Positions 45,860 through 53,724 of a stretch of 64,000 nt of DNA are shown here, piece by piece. The position numbers were made by a program, and so were the translations under genes. Within the stretch, counting starts at the first letter, position 1; each line of letters starts with the position of its first letter. The stretch comes from Spartobacteria bacterium (GTDB lineage Bacteria; Verrucomicrobiota; Verrucomicrobiia; Chthoniobacterales; UBA10450), in assembly GCA_003169975.1 (NCBI GenBank), contig PNAA01000036.1, positions 181,437-245,436 of the forward strand, given 5' to 3'. The notes beneath the pieces are model-generated. The model made no database searches. It had not been told where the DNA came from and worked only from the letters and a program-made list of their open reading frames with translations.

Positions 45860-47584
45860 TTAGGGAAGGGGCGGGTAAACGATGGGGGCAGCGGCGCTTT
45901 GCACATAAGTCGCATTCCAGGTGTTTGGAACCAGTTCGAAGGTTCCAGTCGTCGGGAAGAATGGCGGCGCACCGCCGGCCTCCGATGCGCGCTCGTCCCA
46001 GAGTTGCGTGAGAGCGATTCCATTCAGGATTCCGGAGGTGTTATATAAGGCCCAGTCGGATTGTTTGTTCTCGATCATTCCGCCGAGGAAGTAAGCGTGC
46101 CCAGGCGGACGGGTAAGATTTCCTTCCACCCCGAAGCCGCCGCCGCCGGGCGTTGAGGCGCTGGCTCCCGTGGCCATCACGACCGCGTCGATGTAGATGG
46201 GTTTCGTCGGATCATTCGCGATTGGATTTCCATTGAGGTCGGTCTCCTTCACCAGCACGTTTCCCTCGGCGACGATCCCGAGAATATCAGTCACGCTGTT
46301 AAGTTGCGACTGGAGTTGGTCGACGTAGGATTGATTGATCCCGCTGCCATCTGCCGTGTAGAGTCCAGGCGCGTCGGTGTATTCAAAGCCCGTATTGCTC
46401 ATACGGGACTGGTATTGAACATCGCCCGTGATATTGACGTTCCCGCCGGTGGGAAGGTCGGTGCTCGCAAATACTCCGATGGTGAGTCGACCGTTGAGGA
46501 CACCTTGCAGCGAAACCACGTTTCCCTTGACGATCATGGCTCCATTGACGCTGGAAACGGTCGTCACCTTGGGGGGCCCGTAGGCGGGAGCTCCACTGAC
46601 GGTTCCGAGGTATTGCCGCACGGTGATCTGGCCATCGCTGCCGGGATTCGACAAATCGATGACGAAATTTGGACCGGCGGATGCCACGTAGCCCGGATAG
46701 TTATCCGGCAGGGTAAGACCCGCGTGGTCGCGCAGTTGTTGGGCGCGCACATCGATGTTCATGTCGGTGGGCAGCGAGATGGGCGCCGGCAACATGCGCA
46801 AGCCACCGTAAAACTGGGGAGCGTTGGGATAAGTCGGGCTCATGTAGTCCAGGACGTTGACGTAGTTGCTCGAATCGGGCTGGCCATAGACCCCGGCGAT
46901 ATAACTCCCCCAATCCGCGAACGTCCTGACTCCCCCCGGCGCGGCGGAAGTGACTTCGCTTAAACTCCAAAAATTTGTAAAGAAACCACATCCCGAATTG
47001 ATATTCACGGGGCCCATGAAGACGGTGTTGAGACCTTCGCCGTAGAGGTAACCAGGGGTCCAGACAGGGCCGTAGTCATTGATGAAGCGCTCGTATCTCG
47101 CAAAATTCTGTTGGCAGAGCGTCGCCTGCACCCTTCTGGAAACGGACGCATTGCGCGTGGCCGTAGCATCGCAGCTCGGAGTCGCTGTGATGGTCCAATA
47201 TTTCTGTCCGTTCAGCGTCTGCACATGAATTTCGGTCGTGACGTTCTGAAAGGGGGCGAATTGGCCGCTGGGTAGGCTGATGGTTTGAGTCACATCCGCA
47301 CTCGGAGGAGTGGGCTGGCTCTCGAACCACGCGATTTCCGAGGCCAGGCCCGCCTCGGCCGCTGTCATGGCCCGGTCGTCCAGGATTCGCTGCTCCTGAA
47401 GACGGCGGTAGTTGCTCAGGCTGGCGAGATGCGTCCCCAATCCAATACAGAGAATCGCGACAACAAAAATGGCCACGACCAACGCGTTGCCTTCTTCGCT
47501 CCGGAAGGGCCGTTTGGCTGCGGCCGCCAATCGCAGTGAGCGTTTGGCCACTGGTCTATCGAGATGGATTTTGATCATGGGCAT
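45860..47584 (-). CDS. PilX-like pilus assembly protein
   Basis: The protein of about 574 residues has a cytosolic basic start. SEEGNALVVAIFVVAILCIGLGTHLASLSNYRRLQEQRILDDRAMTAAEAG follows, the hydrophobic stalk and A-A-E-A-G pattern of PilX N-terminal domains. These resemble prepilins but often lack a good cleavage site. The remaining 480 residues are a large extracellular-type beta-rich region without a recognised domain. The start is ATG 47584 or 47578, 19 nt after the PilW-like gene. Its stop TAA lies in a CCTAACGA motif. Confidence 0.75.
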   Translation of the reverse strand: MPMIKIHLDRPVAKRSLRLAAAAKRPFRSEEGNALVVAIFVVAILCIGLGTHLASLSNYRRLQEQRILDDRAMTAAEAGLASEIAWFESQPTPPSADVTQTISLPSGQFAPFQNVTTEIHVQTLNGQKYWTITATPSCDATATRNASVSRRVQATLCQQNFARYERFINDYGPVWTPGYLYGEGLNTVFMGPVNINSGCGFFTNFWSLSEVTSAAPGGVRTFADWGSYIAGVYGQPDSSNYVNVLDYMSPTYPNAPQFYGGLRMLPAPISLPTDMNIDVRAQQLRDHAGLTLPDNYPGYVASAGPNFVIDLSNPGSDGQITVRQYLGTVSGAPAYGPPKVTTVSSVNGAMIVKGNVVSLQGVLNGRLTIGVFASTDLPTGGNVNITGDVQYQSRMSNTGFEYTDAPGLYTADGSGINQSYVDQLQSQLNSVTDILGIVAEGNVLVKETDLNGNPIANDPTKPIYIDAVVMATGASASTPGGGGFGVEGNLTRPPGHAYFLGGMIENKQSDWALYNTSGILNGIALTQLWDERASEAGGAPPFFPTTGTFELVPNTWNATYVQSAAAPIVYPPLP

Positions 47585-47603
47585 TGAGGGGCAGACGCTT
47601 TTT

Positions 47604-48200
47604 TTAATTCCGCGGAAGGCTGCTGGTCGTGAATCGCACCAAGTCGGCCTCTTTCCCGCCGACCACCAGGGTCGGAAAGCCGAAGGTTCCAATATCGAAG
47701 CCCACCCGGATCGAACCGTTCACATCACGCCGGAATTCCAGGTCCTGAACCGTGGTCACCAGGAGCTTGTCTGTCAGCGGATTGGGAGCGACGGCGGCGT
47801 TGGCAGAATAATAAATCCCGCCGGAGTTCGGGTCACTCGTCGCAGCATAGCGATAATAGGCGATGGGAACGCCGGACGATGTTTGGAGCACGACGCACGA
47901 CCCGTATTGCCCTTCCGCTCCCGTTGTTCCCTGGTAGTTTGGGTAAATTTGCGCCAACAGAGATTGCTGGATGTCCGCGCTCATTTTGCGCACGGCCCGC
48001 GATCCCTGATCCCGCGCGATCATTTCCGTCGCATTGCTTTTGAACAGGTGCAGCCCTTCCACCATCCCGCCGATGCTGATGAGACCGATGATGCTGCCGA
48101 TCGCACCGGCCACCAGCACTTCCATCAGCGTGAAACCGCCCGGCGCCACGCGCCGGGAAGGCGCCCGCTTTCCTGTGAAATGGTCACTTACGCGTCTCAT
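47604..48200 (-). CDS. Prepilin-type protein, PilW/PulJ-like
   Basis: The 198-residue protein carries a type IV prepilin signal, PGGFTLMEVLVAGAIGSIIGLIS, with cleavage expected after the second Gly and Glu at position +5 of the mature protein. The remainder (KMSADIQQSLLAQIY, later LEFRRDVNGSIRVGF) fits minor pseudopilins of the PilW/PulJ kind. The ATG at 48200 overlaps the upstream stop by one base (TGATG). It is probably part of the tip of a type IV pilus or type II secretion pseudopilus. Confidence 0.82.
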   Translation of the reverse strand: MRRVSDHFTGKRAPSRRVAPGGFTLMEVLVAGAIGSIIGLISIGGMVEGLHLFKSNATEMIARDQGSRAVRKMSADIQQSLLAQIYPNYQGTTGAEGQYGSCVVLQTSSGVPIAYYRYAATSDPNSGGIYYSANAAVAPNPLTDKLLVTTVQDLEFRRDVNGSIRVGFDIGTFGFPTLVVGGKEADLVRFTTSSLPRN

Positions 48201-48784
48201 CACAAATTGGGAAAATCGCCGCAGACTTCCGTGCTGATGGCGTAGCGGAGGGGCGGCCGGGTCGAACCGGCATAGAGGTTCCACTGAATCGTAATGTTGA
48301 TTTGCTGCAGTTGAGGAATTACCGGGTCGGGCACGAATTCCACCGTCCATTGGCCTTGCGGAATTTTGTCCGGAACAAGTCCGGGCGTGGCAGACGACGT
48401 GGAATTGACATCCTCCACCGGCAAGGCCTGCCACTGGCCGGCCTGAGGCACCTGCCAGGCCAAATTTGGGGAGGCCGACCCGAAGCCTTTGAGATAAACC
48501 GGAGCCGCCGTCGTGCTGTTGTGAATGTCCGCGTATTGCAGTGATTTGAAAAGGTCGATCATCTCCACGCCGATCGAGGCGACGAGCAGACGCTGGGAAG
48601 CAGTCCGGTTCTCCATCCGCATCCAGGAAATGGCTGACATCGTTCCAATCAGCGCGATGGTCAGGACCGCCACGGCCACCATCACCTCCACCAGGGTCAT
48701 GCCCGAGGCCGAATTACCATAAGACGGCCGCGCCCGCTCCGTGAAAGGGATGCCACCGGCAACAGTTGCATGGTCGGGATTCAT
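48200..48784 (-). CDS. Prepilin-type protein, PilV/PulI-like
   Basis: From ATG 48784 the protein has about 194 residues, with the prepilin signal ASGMTLVEVMVAVAVLTIALIGT (cleavage after Gly, Glu at +5). The body contains SQRLLVASIGVEMIDLFKSLQYADI. Upstream ATGs at 48793 and 48823 extend the leader. It is the first of three consecutive minor-pilin genes. No PilB, PilC or PilD is in the window. Confidence 0.82.
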   Translation of the reverse strand: MNPDHATVAGGIPFTERARPSYGNSASGMTLVEVMVAVAVLTIALIGTMSAISWMRMENRTASQRLLVASIGVEMIDLFKSLQYADIHNSTTAAPVYLKGFGSASPNLAWQVPQAGQWQALPVEDVNSTSSATPGLVPDKIPQGQWTVEFVPDPVIPQLQQINITIQWNLYAGSTRPPLRYAISTEVCGDFPNL

Positions 48785-48945
48785 ACAATCCATAACCACC
48801 TTATTCAGCAGGTTTGAGACCATTCCCGGCCCGAAGCGTCTTGGGGAACCATTTGCTGGCCTCCGAGGAATTGCATAAACGCAGTGCCGGCAGGGGATTC
48901 GACGCGCAGATTAGGCGTCAGCCGCGATGCGACTTCTCTCCTAAT

Positions 48946-49548
48946 CTACATCCGTCCGCGGCGTTGATAGAAACGGTAACGCTCGAGAATGGACTCGACG
49001 TATTTCCTGGTCCCGGGGAAATCGATATTGCGCTGAAAAGCGCTCGCCGAGATCGGCCCCGTGCCGTCCCCCCCGGCCCAGCGTTGCGCGCGGCTCGCGC
49101 CCGCGTTGTATTCCGCCAAGGCAAAAGGCGTCGGATCGCGCGCCTGCCGCCAGTGCAACATCGTCCGATGCAGGTACCATGCGCCTACCTCGAGATTTCT
49201 CTTCGGATCAAACAACTCTTCCACCCGAAAATTCTCCATCCGAATCTCTTTCGCCCAGTCGCGGGCCGCGATCTCGCTCACCTGCATCAGCCCGCGCTCG
49301 CCGGCCGCTCCCAGCTTGTGCGCATCGAACCGGCTCTCCCGCCAGACGACCGCCTTGACAAGCATCGGATCGAGGCCGTTTGCCGCCGAGACCACCTGGA
49401 TGAGCTGATCGTACTGCTGGAACCGCGCCGGGCTGATCCATTCATAAAGCGTGTAAAACGGATCGCCGGAGCGCAGGGCGAGGAGTCCGATTCCGGTCCC
49501 GGCCGCCAGCAGGAGGCAGATGATAAGTTTAAAAAAAAAGCGGATCAT
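48946..49548 (-). CDS. Lytic transglycosylase (SLT domain)
   Basis: The 200-residue protein has an N-terminal signal-anchor (FKLIICLLLAAGTGIGLLALR) and an SLT domain. Its catalytic Glu71 is in VVWRESRFD, followed by GERGLMQVSEIAA and ALAEYNAGASRAQRW. It cleaves peptidoglycan glycan strands non-hydrolytically in the periplasm, either for turnover or to open the wall for the neighbouring pilus. An exact TCGTTAGG lies 4 nt upstream of the ATG. Confidence 0.9.
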   Translation of the reverse strand: MIRFFFKLIICLLLAAGTGIGLLALRSGDPFYTLYEWISPARFQQYDQLIQVVSAANGLDPMLVKAVVWRESRFDAHKLGAAGERGLMQVSEIAARDWAKEIRMENFRVEELFDPKRNLEVGAWYLHRTMLHWRQARDPTPFALAEYNAGASRAQRWAGGDGTGPISASAFQRNIDFPGTRKYVESILERYRFYQRRGRM

Positions 49549-49669
49549 CGATTCGTTAGGCGAAAAACCGCGGCTACGTTGGATCGCCGCTGGATAAGTT
49601 CGCCGACGCGCGGAAAGTCATGGTCAGAATCAATTCACGCAAGATCGGCCTGAGCAATTTAATTTTCGC

Positions 49670-51895
49670 ATGTCCGCCTTCGCCCGAGTCATCATCGATC
49701 GCTCGATCCGCCGCGAGCTCGATTACAGCGTGCCGGAAAACCTGGCCGATCGGGTGGTCGTCGGGTCGCGCGTGCGGGTGCCGTTTCGCGATAAATGGGC
49801 GCTCGCCACTGTCGTCGACACGCTCGACGAAACCCCCGCCGAAGGCGTGCGGCCGATCGAAGCGCTGCTCGGCGATCGACCAGCCCTGAGCGCGAGCCTG
49901 ATCGAACTGGCGCGCTGGATGGCGAATTATTACTGCTGCCCGATCGAGACGGTGATGCGGAGCCTGCTTCCGCAGGTCATACGACGTGCCGAGGTCGGCT
50001 GGAAGAAACAGCTTTTCGTTCATCCCGCGCGGATCGCCCCGACGGAGGAGATTGAGAAGCTGCGCAAGCGCGCACCACGCCAGGCGGAATTGCTGGACGC
50101 GATCACGCAACTGCCCGCGCCGATCCCCGCCGCCGACCTTCTGCGCCAGACCTCGCTCGATAATTCCACCCTTCGCGCGCTCGTTAGGCGCGGCCTGGTC
50201 GAGCTGCGCGAACAGGCGGTCGCGCGCGATCCGCACGGCGCGGAAGAGTTCATTGCCGATGCCGAGCTGGCGATGAACGAAGAACAGACCGCGGCGTTGA
50301 AACTAATCGAGACTGCGCTCGAAAGCCCCGAGACGCATCCGCCGATCCTGCTCCACGGTGTGACCGGCAGCGGCAAAACGGAGGTGTATTTGCAAGCGAT
50401 TCGCGCCACCCTCGCGCGCGGCAAGACCGCGATCGTGCTCGTCCCGGAAATCTCGCTCACTCCGCAGACGGTGGAGCGTTTTAAAAGCCGCTTCGCCGCT
50501 CAGCCGGACATGGTGGCCGTCCTGCACAGTCACTTGTCGGAAGGCGAGCGCCACGATGAATGGCACAAGCTGCACTCGGGGCGCGCCCGGATCGTGATCG
50601 GGGCGCGGAGCGCGGTCTTCGCGCCGCTCGAAAATCTCGGGTTGATCGTGGTCGATGAAGAACACGAGACCTCCTACAAACAGGAGGAGGCGCCGCGCTA
50701 CCACGCCCGCGACGTTGCGGTCGTTAGGGCGAAAATCGAGAAATGCGTCACCGTCCTCGGGACAGCAACGCCATCGCTCGAAAGCTACGCCAACGCGACC
50801 CGCGGAAAATACGTCCTCAGCCCGCTCACCCAACGGGTCGATCAATGCCAAATGCCGTTGATCCGGATCGTCGATCTGCGGCAGGAGCGCCGAAAGGAAA
50901 AAGCGGCGGCGATTCTCTCGGAGAAATTGCGCAGCGCGATCGGCGACCGCCTCGAGAAACACGAGCAAACCATCCTGTTTCTCAACCGCCGTGGTTTCTC
51001 CACCTCGCTGCTTTGCAGCAACTGCGGCAAGGCGCGCGACTGCCCGAATTGCAGCGTCGCCCTCACTTTCCATCGGAGTAACGCCCGCCTGAGCTGCCAC
51101 CTATGCGGGCATAGCGCCGCCGTGCCGAAGCGTTGTCCGGAGTGCGGCCAGGACGCGCTTATCTATGCCGGTTTCGGGACGGAAAAAGTGGAGGCAAACG
51201 TCTCAGCGATTTTTCCCAAAGCGGTCGTTAGGCGAATGGACGCCGACTCGATGACGCGCAAGGACGCCTACCGCGAAACGCTCCACGCCTTTCGCTCCGG
51301 CAAGATCGATATTCTCGTCGGCACGCAGATGATCGCGAAAGGTCTGCATTTCCCGAACGTCACGCTCGTCGGAATCATCAACGCCGATCTCGCGCTGCAT
51401 TTGCCGGATTTCCGCGCGGGCGAGCGGACGTTTCAGCTCCTCACGCAGGTGGCCGGCCGCGCGGGGCGGGGCGAAGCGCCGGGCGAAGTTTTCGTGCAAA
51501 CTTACACTCCCTTCAGTCCGTCGATCCAATTCGCGCGGCACCACGATTTCGCCGGCTACTTTCAACAGGAGCTCGAGTTCCGGGAGCGCTGCGATTTCCC
51601 TCCGTTCAAGCACGCGGTCCTGATCACGGTGCGTTCCGAGCATGAGGCGCGCGCGCAGTTTTCCGCGGAGACGCTGGCGCGCCGTTTGAAAGAGGCGCTG
51701 CCCGAGGAGTTCACGCTCGGCGCTCCAGCCCCGGCGCCGCTCGAAAAGTTACAAGGTCACTATCGCTTTCACATTCTGCTGCGCGGAGAAGCGATCGTGC
51801 GTCTGAGCCGGCTGATCCGCGAAACGCTCGACAAACTCCCCTTCCCCGAGGATGTCGCCGTGGCGGTGGACGTGGATCCGTATCAACTCCTGTAG
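49670..51895 (+). CDS. priA: Primosomal replication protein N' (PriA helicase)
   Basis: PriA restarts stalled replication forks. The 741-residue protein has the N-terminal DNA-binding domain (DYSVPENLADRVVVGSRVRVPF) and Walker A LLHGVTGSGKTEVYL (about 230). It also has the DEEH box (VVDEEHETSYKQEEAPRYHARD, about 330) and the two-zinc insertion with paired Cys (CSNCGKARDCPNC and CHLCG with CPECG, about 450-495). The helicase C-domain has GTQMIAKGLHFPNVTLVG. Three recurrent motifs (50181, 50721, 51225) are all read as GTT AGG, Val-Arg. Confidence 0.95.
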   Translation: MSAFARVIIDRSIRRELDYSVPENLADRVVVGSRVRVPFRDKWALATVVDTLDETPAEGVRPIEALLGDRPALSASLIELARWMANYYCCPIETVMRSLLPQVIRRAEVGWKKQLFVHPARIAPTEEIEKLRKRAPRQAELLDAITQLPAPIPAADLLRQTSLDNSTLRALVRRGLVELREQAVARDPHGAEEFIADAELAMNEEQTAALKLIETALESPETHPPILLHGVTGSGKTEVYLQAIRATLARGKTAIVLVPEISLTPQTVERFKSRFAAQPDMVAVLHSHLSEGERHDEWHKLHSGRARIVIGARSAVFAPLENLGLIVVDEEHETSYKQEEAPRYHARDVAVVRAKIEKCVTVLGTATPSLESYANATRGKYVLSPLTQRVDQCQMPLIRIVDLRQERRKEKAAAILSEKLRSAIGDRLEKHEQTILFLNRRGFSTSLLCSNCGKARDCPNCSVALTFHRSNARLSCHLCGHSAAVPKRCPECGQDALIYAGFGTEKVEANVSAIFPKAVVRRMDADSMTRKDAYRETLHAFRSGKIDILVGTQMIAKGLHFPNVTLVGIINADLALHLPDFRAGERTFQLLTQVAGRAGRGEAPGEVFVQTYTPFSPSIQFARHHDFAGYFQQELEFRERCDFPPFKHAVLITVRSEHEARAQFSAETLARRLKEALPEEFTLGAPAPAPLEKLQGHYRFHILLRGEAIVRLSRLIRETLDKLPFPEDVAVAVDVDPYQLL

Positions 51896-51982
51896 ACGCC
51901 GCCCTCTGGGCGGCGCGGGGGAAACGGTACTGACACCTGCAGCCCCGCTGGCGCCCGCGTTTCGCTGAGCGAAAGGTCTACA
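51893..51982. repeat. Dispersed intergenic repeat, copy D
   Basis: TGTAGACGCCGCCCTCTGGGCGGCG opens the element with an internal hairpin (GCCGCCC/GGGCGGC), and GTTTCGCTGAGCGAAAGGTCTACAT closes it inverted. The ends GTAGAC/GTCTAC match copies at 206, 7221 and 20682. It separates convergent priA and the DUF427 gene and could also terminate both. Confidence 0.5.
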
Positions 51983-51988
51983 TGAGCG

Positions 51989-52267
51989 CTACTCGACCAC
52001 GACGCCCTTCCAAAAGGCAACGCAATCTTTAATGTTGGCCGCGGCTTCTTTCGGCTCGGGATAATACCAGGCGGCCCCTTCGTTCACGGCGCCGTCGATC
52101 GCGATGTCGTAATAACTCGCGTCTCCTTTCCACGGGCAGTGCGTGTGCCGGCCACTCGGGCGAAAATATTCGCGTTTGATCGAACCGGCGGGGAAATAAT
52201 GGTTCCCCTCGACGACGACGGTATCGTTGCTCTCCGCGATGGTGGTGTTGTGCCAGGTTGCTTTCAT
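51989..52267 (-). CDS. DUF427 domain protein
   Basis: This 92-residue protein matches DUF427 over its whole length: FPAGSIKREYFRPSGRHTHCPWKGDASYYDI and AAWYYPEPKEAAANIKDCVAFW. The family is small, cytosolic and of unknown function, with conserved His/Cys/Trp residues suggesting ligand binding. It follows the cysteine-desulfurase-like gene by 18 nt and is probably co-transcribed. Confidence 0.88.
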   Translation of the reverse strand: MKATWHNTTIAESNDTVVVEGNHYFPAGSIKREYFRPSGRHTHCPWKGDASYYDIAIDGAVNEGAAWYYPEPKEAAANIKDCVAFWKGVVVE

Positions 52268-52285
52268 AGGTGTCTCTTGTTCGAA

Positions 52286-53539
52286 TTATTTCGGGTTGGC
52301 AATCCGCTTCACTCCGTCGATGAGTCGCTCCACTTCTTCCTCCGTCGTGTAGCACGCGCAACCGGCGCGGACCAATCCATCCGGGGCCAGGCCCAGACGC
52401 TCGACCACGGTGGTCGCGTAGAAGTCGCCGTTCGAAACGAAGACCGCCTCCTCCGCCAGGCGCTGCGCGACCTCGGTTGAGGAAACACCCGCGGCACTGA
52501 ACGAAACCGTCGGAGTGCGCGGCTCGCCCGGAGGCGGACCATACAGCTTGACGCTCTCGATTTCGCCCAAGCCGTCCCAGATTTGCCTAACGAGCTCACG
52601 GCCGCACTCGTGCAACTCCGAAAAGACGGCGCGCAACGATTCGCGTCGCGTCGCGCCCGGAGCGAGCGAGGCGAGAAAGTTCACGGCGGCCGCGGCCCCC
52701 GCCATTCCTTCGTGGTTTTGTGTGCCGGTCTCGGCCCGTTCCGGCGCGGAATCCGGCGCGGGGATGAGTTTGGGGAAATCGAGCGCCGCGAGGAGATGGT
52801 TCCGGCCGTAGAGCACGCCGATGTGCGGTCCGTAGAATTTGTAGGCCGAGCAACTAAGAAAATCGCAATCGATCTCGCGCACGTCGACCAGTCGGTGCGG
52901 CGCGTAATGCACCGCGTCGACAAAGATTTGCGCTCCGGCGCCGTGCGCCAGTTCCGCCGCACGCCGAACGTCGGTCATGGTGCCGAGAGCATTGGAGGCC
53001 GCGCCGATGGCCACAAGTCTGGTGCGTTTTCCTACCTGCCGCGCTAAGTCGTCCCAATCGAGCGTCCCGGTTTCCGGAATCATTTTCGCGACGCGAACCG
53101 TGACGCCGCGCTCTTTTTCCAGCGCGCGCCAGGGAGCGACATTGGCGTGGTGATCCAGTTCGGTAACGACGATTTCGTCGCCGCGTACGTAGCCACGCCC
53201 TAAAGCCCGGGCGAGATGGAAGGTGAGCGTCGTCATGTTGGCGCCGAACACGATTTCGTTAGGCGAAGCGTTCAGGAATTCGGCCAGCGCATTACGCGCG
53301 CCGGAGATTATGGCGTCGGTCTCGACACTGGTGGGAAAGGCCCAATGAGTATTGGCGTTGTGGTGCAGCAGGTAGTTGCCGATGGCGTCGGCAACGGTGG
53401 CCGGAACCTGAGTGCCGCCGGGTGCGTCAAAGTAGGCAACGGATTTCCCGTGATGGATCCGCTGCAGCGCCGGAAAGGAGTGGCGGATGCCGGAGAGTTT
53501 GGCGAGTCCGCTCTCGCCCTGGAACGTGGTGTGGTTCAT
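52286..53539 (-). CDS. Cysteine desulfurase-like PLP-dependent protein
   Basis: This 417-residue class V aminotransferase-fold enzyme has YFDAPGGTQVP near the start, VTELDHHANVAPW, and the PLP-Lys segment FLSCSAYKFYGPHIGVLYGR (Lys near residue 235). It fits the 'cysteine desulfurase-like' subfamily (TIGR01976 by recall) rather than IscS or SufS, and no SUF/ISC genes accompany it. The reaction is probably C-S or C-N bond chemistry on an amino acid; the substrate is unknown. Confidence 0.88.
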   Translation of the reverse strand: MNHTTFQGESGLAKLSGIRHSFPALQRIHHGKSVAYFDAPGGTQVPATVADAIGNYLLHHNANTHWAFPTSVETDAIISGARNALAEFLNASPNEIVFGANMTTLTFHLARALGRGYVRGDEIVVTELDHHANVAPWRALEKERGVTVRVAKMIPETGTLDWDDLARQVGKRTRLVAIGAASNALGTMTDVRRAAELAHGAGAQIFVDAVHYAPHRLVDVREIDCDFLSCSAYKFYGPHIGVLYGRNHLLAALDFPKLIPAPDSAPERAETGTQNHEGMAGAAAAVNFLASLAPGATRRESLRAVFSELHECGRELVRQIWDGLGEIESVKLYGPPPGEPRTPTVSFSAAGVSSTEVAQRLAEEAVFVSNGDFYATTVVERLGLAPDGLVRAGCACYTTEEEVERLIDGVKRIANPK

Positions 53540-53666
53540 AACGACCTCGTGGCGGAACCTCTATGAGTCTCCGGTTGAACTTGAGACTTTCAAACGCGGC
53601 TAGGATTAGCCCTTCGCGGAAGCAAAAACAGGTCTGACTGAGCCCACCTGCGATCCAAGATGGAAA

Positions 53667-53697
53667 CCTCGCCGGCAACTTCGTGTTGCCGGCGAGG
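53667..53697 (-). terminator. Strong hairpin after the Ig-repeat protein gene
   Basis: CCTCGCCGGCAAC (53667-53679) and GTTGCCGGCGAGG (53685-53697) form a perfect 13-bp stem with loop TTCGT, 28 nt past the stop at 53725 on the minus strand. Only a short T-rich stretch (TTTCC) follows, so termination may be assisted. Confidence 0.7.
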
Positions 53698-53724
53698 CTC
53701 TTCCTTCAAGTCGTATGGGAGCTC

